A stretch of 64,000 nucleotides of DNA from Sequoia sempervirens (lineage: Eukaryota > Streptophyta > Pinopsida > Cupressales > Cupressaceae), in NCBI GenBank assembly GCA_007258455.2, contig VDFB02270651.1:486635151-486699150 (forward strand), read 5' to 3'. Made by a program: the position numbers and the translations under genes. Positions 1 through 10,190 of the stretch are shown here, one piece after another (positions within the stretch are counted from its first letter, which is position 1; each line of letters starts with the position of its first letter). A model generated the notes under the pieces. It did not search any database, was not told the DNA's origin, and worked only from the letters and a program-made list of their open reading frames with translations.

Positions 1-926
1 TAGGAAAGGAAAAGCTTCCTGCTATGCCCCTGCATCCAATTCAAGTGGAGAAGCCCTTCATGAGATGGGGCATTGACTTCATTGGGCCAATAAATCCACC
101 TTCCAGTACTGGTCACAAGTGGGTGCTCACAGCTACAGACTATTTCACGAGGTGGACTGAAGTAATAGCTTTGAAAGAAGCAAAGGAGTCTTCAGTTTTG
201 AGCTTCTATGAAGATATAGTCACGAGATTTGGAGTTCTTGATTCCATCATATCTGACAATGCTCTTGCATTCACGGGTCTAAGAGTAACTGATTGGGCTG
301 TTAAACATGGCATTCACTTGAATACATCCTCAAATTATTACCCCTAGGGTAATGGTTTAGCTGAAAGTACAAATAAGAATCTCATCAGGATCATTAAAAG
401 AACCATAGAGGATAATCAAAGGACCTGGCACATCAGTTTAAAGAATACACTTTGGGCAGACAGAGTGACCCCTAAGAGGTTTGTTGGAAATTCACCATAT
501 ATGATGGTCTATGGCAAAGAGGCAAGATTGCCCCTATCTATGGAGCTTCTAGCTCTATACATTGTTCACCAGTTGGAGATGCTTAAGGGACAAGACCTAA
601 TGCTTGTAAGGTATGCAAAGCTCATGGAGCTCGAGGAATCAAGGGACAGAGCAATGGAAACTTTGGAGTATCATCAGCTCTAGACAAAGAAGACTTTTGA
701 CAAGAAGGCTATAGGAAGGGTTTTTAAGGTGGGAGATCTAGTGCTCAAATGGGATATTCTGAGAAGCAGGGCAAGCCATCACACTAAGTTTGATAACATG
801 TGGACAGGCCCGTTCATTATCAGATATTGCAAGGAGCACAATGCTTACCAGCTGGCTACAATAGAAGGGGAAGTTCTCCCTATCCCAGTTAATGGGATAC
901 ACCTTAAGCCCTATTTTCAAGTCTGA
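1..926 (+). pseudogene. Ty3/gypsy integrase, C-terminal part (Athila/Tat-like)
   Basis: One reading frame runs from the window edge to the stop at 924-926 and is broken by two in-frame TAG codons (345-347 and 681-683). It encodes the catalytic core and C-terminus of a retrotransposon integrase. The DDE residues are visible: D in MRWGIDFIGP, D in IISDNALAF and E in GLAESTNKN, which lies just after the first stop. The C-terminal part has the GPF..R and NGIHLKPYF motifs typical of plant Athila/Tat-type elements. The N-terminal zinc finger and the rest of pol lie off the left edge. With two nonsense codons and no frameshift the copy is only moderately old. The family call comes from motif recognition and is not a database result. 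Confidence 0.85.
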
Positions 927-1489
927 CAGGTCTATCTATTGTACATGTTAGTTTAGACTTTATGTTTTCCATAAGTGTTGTTTCAACACAGTAAATATTT
1001 TTCTTTTCCTTTTCCATTTTCCCTGTCTTGCTATTTTGGGTGGCCTGTTCTGTCCTATGAGTCTCAAATGAGTTACAACCGGGCATGGCTGCTCCAGGTC
1101 TGTTCCTTTGTTTTCCCTTGACTCCATGCCCAATGGATAGGCCTAGACTACTGGTCTGCTTGTTTAGCAGGAAAACATCCAGCAAAGGTTGCCAAAAATG
1201 TTACCCATTTTTCACCTATGGGCTCAATTAGGCAAGGTAACCCATGTTTTCAGGGGTTATCGAAGACCAAATAAAGGAACACTTGCATCAAGATCACTTT
1301 TTCTAACTTGTTTGCATCTTGTGCAGATGCTAGGGAAAATGTTATGAAATGAATTTAGCACGTGGATTAAATGTGGCTCCCAAGAGGGTTGAGCCCACCG
1401 TGTAGGTCTTCATTTTAGGGGTGGGTTTTCATTTCCAAGTTTTGCCTTGTCTTTCCCTCTTTTTCTGTTTTGTTTTCTTCTATCTTTTT

Positions 1490-2370
1490 CCTTTGTTCTG
1501 TCGAGGGCGGAACCAGACCGAAACCAAACTTGGAACTTTTCAAAGGGTTCCGGTTTCTGTTTTTAATCAGGTTCTGACCCCGCTTCCGCCTTTTCAATCT
1601 TTATCGAGCCTCTTTTTCCTTTGATTCCATCGGAGGCCGAACCAGACCGAAACCAAACTTGGAAACTTTTCTGAAAGTTCCAATTTCCTATTTCCATTCT
1701 GGTTCCAGTTCCGGTTTTGCGCTCATGTGTGTCTTGTTCTCTTCTTTGGCCTTACGTTTTACCGTGGGGTAGTTTTTCCCTTTCTTTTCTTCCTTAACCT
1801 TTTTCCTCCCTTCCTTGCCTTTGTCAGAGGTGAGTTCGGGTCGGAATCTGAACTTGAAACCTTGTGAAAGTTTTCAGTTTTGGGTTTGTTTCTGCCCCGC
1901 CCCCGCTTTATTTTACACGGGATCAGAGTCAGTTCTGATCCTGCCTTTCTTTCCTTGCCTTGTGCATTTTCTTTCTTTTTTTGGCGGGCCTGGGACCTGG
2001 TCAGAACCTGAACTTGGAACTTTTCCAGGGGTCAGGTTCCTATTTCAGTTTCGTTTCTGGTCCCGGCTCCACTCTTCTTTCTTTTCCCTGGTTTTTGATT
2101 GAGGGATGTCTTCCCTTTGGTTCCCCCTTATGTTTTTCTTATTTCCTTTCCTCCTCATATGTTTCCAAGGGCAAGATCAGGTCAGAGTCTGAACCTGAAC
2201 CTTGAAGAAAGTTTCAAGTCCGGATTTGGTCCCAGTTCCGGTTCCACTCTTTTCTTTGTTTTTCCCCATTTTGGTCCCAATCCCGGTCCTGTCGGGATTC
2301 GTCTGTCTTTTGCTTCCGACCTTCCTCCCCTGGTCCTGGTTCCGGTTTCATCTTGGCCTCGCCCCTTCCA
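1490..2370 (+). repeat. Degenerate tandem array, period about 130-195 bp
   Basis: Five diverged units share the core ACCAGACCGAAACC or GGTCAGAACCTGAAC, followed by TTGGAACTTTTC and a pyrimidine-rich CCTTTCTTTTCC tract. Cores start near 1511, 1640, 1835, 1997 and 2178. The array lies inside the candidate LTR. Overlapping open frames on both strands here are by-products of the repeat composition. Confidence 0.7.
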
Positions 2371-2399
2371 GTTTTGAAAAGTCTCAGTGAAAAGGAGTT

Positions 2400-3400
2400 C
2401 CTTGTCAAGAGATGAGGATATTGCCCTAAGGTCTTGCCAACACTAGGAGGTCTGGGCGACATAGAAGGTATAGTTGGCGAAGGTCTCACCAACCAGTAGA
2501 GCCCCCAAAATGAAAGGAAGTTTCAGCCAAGGGATAGGGTTCTTGGTGAAATGTTTAACCGAGATGGAGATGTCTCCTCGACTGAAGGATAAGTGAATGG
2601 CCTCGATGCGTTTGTCTTCGGCAAGAGTCTCGTCGATCATGAAAGACTTCTCCGAGAGCATTGGATATCGGCATAGGGTCACGCCAAAGTGTAGAGGTCT
2701 CACCGACAGAAAGAGGAGAGTTCGCCAAGACAAATCAATGTGGTGTAAGGTCTTAGCGACTAGCAAAGGGTCTCGGCCAAGGAAGACTACTTTGCCATGA
2801 TGTCTTGGTGAGGACCAAATGTCTCCCCGACCGAAGGAAAGAGGCCCATCGGTATGACCAAGGGGTCTCGCTAAGATGTCTTGGCGAATGAAAGGTGTTT
2901 CAGTGACTGAAGCAGATGTCGATATGACTGGAGGCACTTGGTATGAAGTCTAGCCAATAGGCCAAGGTCCCAACGAAAGGGGAAGTCTACAAGAGGTCTT
3001 GGCAACTCGGGGGTGCTATAGTGACAAGCGAGCTTGGTAAAGGTTTTTTCCTTTGGCAAGGTGTCTTGCCGAAGGATGAGGGTCACATCAACTAGGCACT
3101 TTGAGGTAGGTAAAGGAGCTCACTAAGAGATCTTAGGGAAGACATATGTCTCGCCGAAAGTATGAAGGGCTCGGTAGACCAAAATGCATCGGGGTAACAT
3201 CGGCGGACTCTTGCTGATATGGTTTGCAATATCAAGTTCACAGAGACTTTGGGAGGAAGCTATACACTCGGTGTGATGTATTACCGACGAGCACTTGTCT
3301 TGGCAACCACAAAGGCAACATCGATATGAGATTTGAAGCTCGATAAAGGCTCTCAGTGATAGCGCCATGTTACGCCAATTGTTGCGAAATGATATAATCG
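2400..3400. repeat. Diffuse short-motif array (GTCTYGCCGA-like)
   Basis: About 1 kb in which variants of GGTCTYGCCRA or its neighbours (GTCTTGCCAA, GTCTCACCGA, GTCTCGCCGA, GTCTTGGCGA) recur every 20-45 bp, separated by GAAGG/AAGAGG spacers. The spacing is irregular, so this is not a clean satellite. It follows directly on the longer-period array and precedes the TATA box of the candidate LTR. Open frames on either strand reflect repeat composition and resemble no protein I recognise. Confidence 0.6.
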
Positions 3401-4379
3401 CATCGGCAAGACACTTTTAGTGTCTCACTGAGATGTGATTCTTTTCAAAAGACTTTTGACCAGCTACAAAGCCCACATGGAAAACACTCGACCAACTAGG
3501 GGAGCTGAGGTGAGTCATGGCAGAACAAAGAATGTCAACCCTAGATGAATGCCACACGAATTAGAGTAAGCTCAAGGCATTCAAGGTGTATCCAAAGTAC
3601 CTCAACAAGACACGAGGATCAGAAATGAATGCGGTGGTTGCTGCTAAAGATCTGAAGGCTTCTATGAGGGTAACTCTTCACTAACATGGACACGTAGGGT
3701 TCTGCATTTATTTCAACCAAAAGATCTATGGGAGATCTTTTCTGGGCTAGATATTTTTGTAAGCCCTAAGGGGCCGACATACAGTCTATATATAAGGCAT
3801 TTTCGCCTTCTTGTAAAGGAGTTCGGATGTATGCTCTTCTGAAGTCTGTGACCCTTTTGCAGTCCTCTCTCAGACTAGCAGGATTTTGTAATTCAACTTG
3901 GAGCATGTTATATAAAGCTTACCTTCATCACTACTGATATTTAGATTTCCATCTTGTTCTTGCGAAGTGTTACGCATTTTAGGTTCATGATCAAGTTATT
4001 TTTGTGAATTTCTTTCATTCCTTCATAACTTTATCTTGTGTTTCATGCCTTCCTTTGCAAAAGTATCATTATACAAATTACAAATTGTGTTCACTTAGTT
4101 ACACATGGATTTTGATCTGTGAAAATCTTCTTTCTTCTCTGGAAAAGTGTGTGAATCAAACCTATTTGTGAAATGTTAGTGTAAGGCTTACAGAATTTGA
4201 TGTGTAATCTTATTTTCACTGTCAGTATTCAAGTGTAAATTGAGTATCTCATTGTTCCTGTCATTTCGGTGCATCACCTTAGTTTAGTTTCAATTTTATG
4301 TACTCCTTATACTTTTCCCCACAACAATCAGTAGTTAGGTGACACCAAAGGAAGTCAACCTTCTCCGAAGGTTCATTTC

Positions 4380-5120
4380 AATCATAGGTGATCCACAGCC
4401 TTGAGATGATCCCATGTTGCTCTAGAAAGCTTAGTTTTTATCAACTTTGCACAGGGTGCAATTCTAGGTGACAACAATACCTTGTATTGAGAATCTTCAT
4501 GGCTATTCTCTTAGCTACAAAGTGTCCCCCACAAGATTCATTATGGCATGCATGTAGGATATCATAAGTTTCATCCTCTCTTATACATCTCATCACATGA
4601 TCTAGTCAAGTATAGAATAAACGACCTGTTATCCATGAGAATGGAAAAAAAAATTCAATAAGAACCCTTCACTCTTTTGGAGGGAAATGAGGGGGAACTC
4701 TTCCCATGGCCAAATAATTGGCTATATTTGAATACCAAAGTGTGTGCACACTGATGGAGAAAAAAATTTCATTAGGAAAGGATTCATCAATGACTTGAGT
4801 GTCCTTTGATGTAGTCAATTTGGAGAGAAAATCTTTGACAACATTTTCCTTACCTAGCTTGTCTATAATAGTGATATCAAATTCTTGCATTAACAACAAC
4901 CACCTTGCTAAACTTCCTATGATCAATGGCTTGTTCATAAGGTGTCTTATGGTTGCATGGTCTGTATGGAAAAAGATCTGGTATCCTATGATATAATTCC
5001 TGAACTTGTTGAGAGCATAAATGACTTCCAACATATCCTTCTCTATCACTGTGTAGTTAAACTCAGCCCCTTGTAGGTTCTTGCTAACAAAGTAGATTGC
5101 ATTCTATATTGCTTCCTCTT
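4380..5120 (-). pseudogene. RNase H and integrase zinc-finger region of the Athila-like element
   Basis: An open frame at 4669-5049 reads through the RNase H region: EVIYALNKFRNYIIG and FHTDHATIRHLM, where the Asp of TDH is a catalytic residue, then GKENVVKDFLSKL. Below 4669 the frame breaks, but a shifted frame still shows the integrase HHCC zinc-finger remnant (ILHACH, then GGH). The integrase core is absent beyond about 4380. The order RNase H then integrase is the Ty3/gypsy order. Many stops below 4669 show the region is dead. The sequence at 4327-4460 could not be assigned to either neighbouring element with confidence. Confidence 0.7.
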
Positions 5121-6240
5121 TTTATCCTAAGAAAACCCCTATAGCATAATCATATGCATCTATGTGAATATGGAAAGGAAGTCCCCAATTAGGCCCTTTG
5201 AGCACAGGTGCATGGGTTAATGTTGTTTTTAAATCAGAGAATGCTTTATCACAATCTATTGTCCATTGGAACTCAACATCTTTAGTTAAAAGATTATAAA
5301 GTGGTGTTACCATCTTACTGAAATCTTTTATGAAGTGCCTATAGTATCCTGCATTCCCTAGGAAACTTCTAACCTCATTTTTCTTGACAACAATAGAAAG
5401 ATTGGTAATTACCTCAATTTTGGTTGGGTCCACTTGAATTCCTTTCTGAGAGATATAATGGCCAAGGACCACTCCTTCCTACATCATCATAAATCATTTA
5501 TCACTATTCAAGGATAGATTATGGTCCTCACATCTCTGCAAAACCTTTCTTATGTTTTCTAATGCTTTTGCAAAATTAGTACCATAAGTAGTGAAATCAT
5601 CCATGTAGATCTCCATACAATCATGTGAAATATTTGAGAATATACTAATAACTGATGTTTGGAAGGTTGCAGGTGCATTGCATAGACCAAATGGGAGTAC
5701 AAAATAGGCATAATTCCCCCAAGGATAGGTGAAAGTTATCTTCTCTTGATCTTCAGGTGCAATCTGTATCTGATTATAACAACCAAATCCATCTAGGAAG
5801 GAAAAATACCACTTACTTGCAAGTGAATCGAATACTTGGTCTATAAAAGGAAGGGGAAAGTGATCCTTTTGGTGGCAAAGTTTAGTTATCTATAGTCAAT
5901 GTAAACTCTCTATTTACCTCTCTTTTTAGGCACAATTACCAAAGGGCACACCCATTGGTTGTCTAAGATAGGGTAGATAAATCTTGCATCCAATAACTTC
6001 TATAGTTCTCCTTTCACAATCTCCCTCAATGCAGGGTTGATTCTCATTTGTGGTTGCCTTATTGGTGTGCAGTCATCTCTAATGTAGATCCTATGAGTAT
6101 AGAGTTTGGGATATAATCCTTTCATATCATGGTAATCCCATGCAAATGCATGTTGATGCAACTTTAACAGGTTTGTCGGGGACAATTGATGCTCTTGAAT
6201 CAATTTGTTATTAATATTCAAATGTTTTCCCTCTTAAACT
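5121..6240 (-). pseudogene. Reverse transcriptase of the Athila-like element
   Basis: Minus-strand frames cover the RT fingers, palm and connection. The part near 6000-6221 has the N-terminal PIRQPQMRINP region. The catalytic box appears near 5598-5609 as YMDD, in the EIYMDDFTTYG context usual for Athila RTs. The frame at 5122-5472 carries LGHYISQKGI and VRSFLGNAGYYRHFI, the RT-RNase H connection. The active-site aspartates survive, but several frameshifts and stops (for example around 5480 and 5890) prevent one continuous polyprotein. The assignment rests on motif order and gag-pol context. Confidence 0.8.
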
Positions 6241-6779
6241 TGTACTTGTGTGATCAACTCAATCATGTTTGTTTCACTGATGCTTGGCATTTTTAATTCA
6301 TGTGGTAACAATGTGTGAATCATATTTGTTGCTATAGGAAATTCAGACGCGGGAGAAGCTAGTAAAAGTATCTGTAATCGACATGTAGATCTAGATTCAT
6401 GAGTGGGTGGTTCTTCATGCACTTCACAATGGTTCTGAATTATATGGGATAATATTTCATCTTCTTCCTAAAGCTGCATAAAAGGACTTTTTCCTATCAT
6501 CATGAGTTGTGCCACTGAATTGACCTCCTCAACCTCTTCTCCAACATGTGGCTACATGGGGTTGTCCATATCATGGGATGGTTGAGTAGGACGATAAAGG
6601 ACAAGATTTTTCGTGCTTCTCCCATCATAAATAGTCATGTCCCCTTACTGACATCCAATGTAAGCATCTTTTGTAGCTAACCATGACCTTTCCAGAATAA
6701 TGGGATACCCTCCTAATGTAGCTTTAGGGGAAAGGATCATGAAGTATGCTAGATATTCCCAAGATTCTAGAGTAACAAC

Positions 6780-7024
6780 AAGTCTTCTACTATTCCATCT
6801 AGTTTGACAGTGGAATTGTCAGCAAGCTACAGGATAGTAGGAGTAGGTCTCAGATTCATAACATTTAGTTGCTTCAAGATATCCTTACTCATCACATTGA
6901 TAGCTGCTCCCAAGTCTATTAGAGCATTCTTTACTTGGATTCCATTTATAATGACTCCAATTACATGATTACCTGGGTCAATATATTTAGGAACAGTTAC
7001 TTTCCCAAGCATGATATCTGCCAA
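6780..7024 (-). pseudogene. Aspartic protease region of the Athila-like element
   Basis: The frame at 6827-7024 contains the retropepsin signature as ALIDLGAAINVMS, where LGA replaces the usual SGA/LGA form seen in plant Athila/Tat proteases, after the conserved IPCTIG-equivalent strand VIGVIINGIQVKNA. The catalytic Asp is the D of IDLGA. The region lies between gag and RT as expected. It is short and cut by stops on both sides, so it is a remnant. The stretch 6240-6780 has poorly conserved linker frames in the same orientation. Confidence 0.7.
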
Positions 7025-7159
7025 CTACCCCACCACATGAACAGTGGTGGGGTCCTTTTTCCTCCCTGGATTTTTGAGACATGCTTCCTTAATTGCCTTA
7101 CTATATAAGGGGACATCTTTTATGGCCTAGAACAAAGGTATTTTGACACATGTGTTTTA

Positions 7160-8936
7160 ACTAATCCAAAATATCAAAGGTTGTTTTTTCCTTTTCTTCC
7201 TTTTGTTTCACAGCTTCTAACCTTTGAGGAAATGGTTGATCTAGATCAGACTGCCGAACTGGTTCAAGATTTTTGGGAACACTTGATTGAGTAGGAATAT
7301 CAAATAAATTTTGATTCTCCTCTTCTTCCATAGGAAGCTCTATTATAATAGGAGTGGAAGGAGATGAAAAAGTGGTTCCTGAACGCATATGAATATCACT
7401 CACACTCACAACATATGCAGGAAATTGGTTGGGATATGTAGAGTAAACTAGTTGTTGTTGTGGTTTGTTATTTGGGTTAGGTGTGGGTTGAAGTAGTAAC
7501 TGAGTAGGTCTAAGTGTGCTATCATTTGAGTTAGGAGGAGGCATTATGGTAGGCTGTTGAGGCTGTGGAGGCGGTTACATGTAACTAGTTTCCTAGTTTG
7601 GCCATTGCTATGCTTTGCTCCATTGGGATGTCTATTGCCAATATCTTGGAGGTTGTTGCCAATTCCCCTAGAATTGCTTCCACTGAGGTGGAGAGTTTTG
7701 GTAATTGGTCCAAGTATTTGGAGGATTGTTCCAAGGCTGAGGTGGATAGCCTCCAAATTTTGATGGGTATGAGGGTTTCCATTGATTGTCGAATGCATAA
7801 GAATTCAAATAAGGTCCACTAAAAGATAATGGATCTGGTGGCATACCTTATTTTGGAGCCCATGGCATTCTTTGTGCAATGTAGAAAACCTAATCATCAT
7901 CACCCTGAATTGGCTTGGATTTTGGTGGAATTTTCTTTCTTTCAATGTTGGCTACCATTTTACATTTGTGGCCTGTCTTCTTTTTCTTGCAATGAGGACT
8001 ATATTCTGCCAACATTTCCTCTGCCTCCTCATGTTTCTTCTTTGCTTGAAGTGTATCTAGTTGTGTGGCCATATTATTTATGATATCCTGCTTGAAATCT
8101 ACCAAAAAATGAGTGGTTTCCATCCTTGAAACTCCATTAGAGGATTTACCCATAGAATATTAGTAACCTCTTCATTTCTTTATAGCTGCCCTGGAGTAAT
8201 TCTAACATATCTTCTTAATATCATCCCAAGAAACTTGGGTGATATCTCCTCCTATAAATTCCAAAGCATCAGTGCAATTTTTATTGATCCCTCTAAGGAA
8301 GAGAAACTTTTGAGACTCTTCATTGAGTGCATGATGTGGGGATTTCTACAGAAAAAATAGGAACCTTGAAATATAGTCCTCCAAACTTTCATCCTCCTTT
8401 TGTTGCATCCTAAATATATCATCTCCTCTCATATCACTACCTCTACAGTATCCTTTATACTTCTCAAGAAAAAAAAAATTCATATCATCCCATGTCTCTA
8501 TAGTATTATTACCTAATCCCATAAACCATATTAATGCAACTTCCTTCAAGGTAGTAGGAAATAATTTAAGCCTATGAGCATCAGTAGTGTAATCATAACT
8601 TTTGTAGAGGATATCAAATTCAAACAAGAAAGTGTCAGGGTCCTCTATTACAAGCCCATAGAATTTAGGAAGAACTAAAGCAGGGATGTTCTTAAGGTTA
8701 TCAACTTCATTCTTGTGAGTGATAGGGAATGGAAAAGATGGTTGGTTAGCTCTATTTTGGTTTTGGATAGCCATAATTGCTTGATGGATTGTCAAAACAA
8801 ATGGATTCACAACCAAGTTTTGGGTAGATTGCTCTTCAGAGGAAGTTTCAAAACTAGTCAAGTTGGGAAATGCATCAGTGAAAGGATTTTCCTCCTCTTC
8901 TTCTTCATCTCTTGGAAAATTTTGAAACTCAACTAG
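7160..8936 (-). pseudogene. gag region of the Athila-like element
   Basis: The 5' part (8346-8861) is a gag capsid-like frame with FEFDILYKSYDYTTDAH, FPTTLKEVALIWFM and YCRGSDMRGDDIF, typical of plant Athila/Tat gag. Next come a frame at 7890-8153 with a weak Cys/His cluster (SPHCKKKKTGHKC) and a proline/glutamine-rich linker (7161-7544). Frames shift between the blocks and stops interrupt them, so no full gag is made. The stretch 8937-9165 is the noncoding leader between primer site and gag. Confidence 0.75.
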
Positions 8937-9165
8937 CTAGTTATCAGGATTAGGGTCATTAGGAAGGAATATCCTTAGATCATCTTCTATCCTACCCCTA
9001 TGCATGTGGTATTAACTCAGTATCAACCAACTCACACGAAGAATTGGTGAAAGAATAGTGGATCATTAATTTATTCAAATGAAGGGTATGCTAAAAATAA
9101 ACTTCAAAGATGCTAAAAACAAGAAAGAAACTGGAAATGACTCTAAAGAACTTCCTAGTTTGACA

Positions 9166-9186
9166 CCATCCCTGACAACAACGCCA
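9166..9186 (-). other. Primer-binding site, tRNA-Asp type
   Basis: On the minus strand this reads TGGCGTTGTTGTCAGGGATG, close to TGGCGCCGTTGCCGGGGA, the complement of the tRNA-Asp 3' end used by Athila/Tat elements. It begins four bases from the LTR end (GGCAAACA). Confidence 0.75.
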
Positions 9187-9190
9187 AAAA

Positions 9191-10190
9191 TGTTTGCCTC
9201 CTCAAATGGTTCAATAACTAATCCCTTAAAGCTGTAACTTAGAGATTAGATATTTGCACTAAGTAGTTATCTTGCTCATCATGAAGGTTCATTTCATTAT
9301 CAACCTAGGGACGTGAACTTGAAATGGGTCAACATTATTTGTGCACTAGGACTCAATTGTAATCATCCTTATCCTATAACTAGAGAGGAAATAGTACTCA
9401 AATTAAAATGCTTGAAACGAATTAGCATAAGTATTGAGCATAAATCAACAACTAAACTAAACTGAAATGAATTAAAGAAACAAAAATATCAGCAAACAGA
9501 TAGGAAGTTACTCTGTTAGCCTTCGCTATAGGAACAGACATAATGAAGTTCCAATGGCTACAGGAATAGACAGTTGCCAAGATCGTAACTAATTACTGAA
9601 CAAAAAATTAATTACTAAACTAAATGGATGAAATTCTCACTAAGTGGGTCCCCTTGAATGAGTCTTCCCAAAACTAACTCAAATGCAACAAATTAAATTA
9701 TCATTTTATTCATTGAAAACATTGTTACATTGTAATGACAACATGACTGTATTCCTTGAAACTGAAAAATGAAAGTACAATATCAGAATGTCCAACCTCC
9801 TCAAGAGGAACATTTGATCATTATTTATAGAAGGAAAGCTTCTAACTAACCCTAACTAACTGGGCAGTCAACTACAATAGACTAGGAGGATGCCATTTAT
9901 TGAAAGCATGAAAAAGAGGAAGGAGGTTATGCATGCGCTAGATTTAGTCAAACCAGTCTTTCCTCAACGAGGATATAGCATGGCAACACCTCCTAGATCT
10001 ACTCAACTAATATACATGGTCATTTAAAGGTAAGTTATAACTTCCACACAAGCTAGAAGTTTCCAACCATTGACCTCTTTAATGTCCATCTCTATTTGAC
10101 TCCTTGAGCAACCAGCTAGTTGGCATGAACTTCTTCCACCTTGCAAGCTTCATTTATATCTCCATCTTAATCTAAACCTGCATTATGACA
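9191..10190 (-). repeat. 5' LTR of the Athila-like element (about 1 kb)
   Basis: The inner end is firm: CA next to the primer site at 9191. The outer end, TGTCATAATG on the minus strand at 10190, is inferred from the TG rule. A minus-strand TATA box CTATAAATAA lies at 9831-9840, splitting the LTR into U3 and R-U5. No partner LTR is present, so the outer boundary could shift. Confidence 0.6.

Larger units (their letters stand above)
1199..4326 (+). repeat. Candidate giant 3' LTR of the plus-strand Athila/Tat-like element
   Basis: The region after the integrase has no coding capacity. It can be bounded by TGTTACCC at 1199 and CCCACAACA ending at 4326, a typical TG...CA pair. A TATA box (TATATATAAGG, about 3787-3797) sits about 530 bp before the right end, where an LTR promoter followed by R-U5 would be expected. 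Two internal repeat arrays fill 1.5-3.4 kb. A length of about 3.1 kb is large for an LTR but not unknown for Tat/Ogre-type elements. No second copy or target-site duplication was found, so both boundaries are inferred. The stretch 927-1198 between the integrase stop and the LTR is noncoding. Confidence 0.45.
4380..10190 (-). mobile_element. Ty3/gypsy element, Athila/Tat-like, minus strand, 3' end missing
   Basis: Reading right to left: 5' LTR (9191-10190), tRNA-Asp-type primer site (9166-9186), gag, protease, reverse transcriptase, RNase H and the start of integrase. The element stops within integrase near 4380-4460, where the opposed plus-strand candidate LTR ends. No 3' LTR is visible. Every domain carries stops or frameshifts. 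The missing end may have been cut off by the plus-strand insertion or lost through rearrangement. Confidence 0.75.

Noticed and set aside
1186..1199. Possible minus-strand tRNA-Asp-type primer site (TGGCAACCTTTGCTGG)
   Set aside because: Similarity to the Athila primer site is partial, and it would conflict with the plus-strand integrase just to its left.
1421..2492. Several overlapping open frames on both strands
   Set aside because: They lie in a pyrimidine-rich tandem array. Openness on both strands reflects repeat composition, and no protein motif is present.
2443..3368. Long minus-strand frames (up to 164 codons) in the GTCTYGCC array
   Set aside because: The frames repeat the short DNA motif in translation and show no domain. 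The TAG/TAA-poor repeat explains the length.
4320..4480. Possible direct repeat TAGGTGACAMCAA at about 4335 and 4465
   Set aside because: Too short and imperfect to call a target duplication or LTR end.
7557..8083. Plus-strand frames of 68-84 codons opposite gag
   Set aside because: Shadows of the minus-strand gag region of the Athila-like element.
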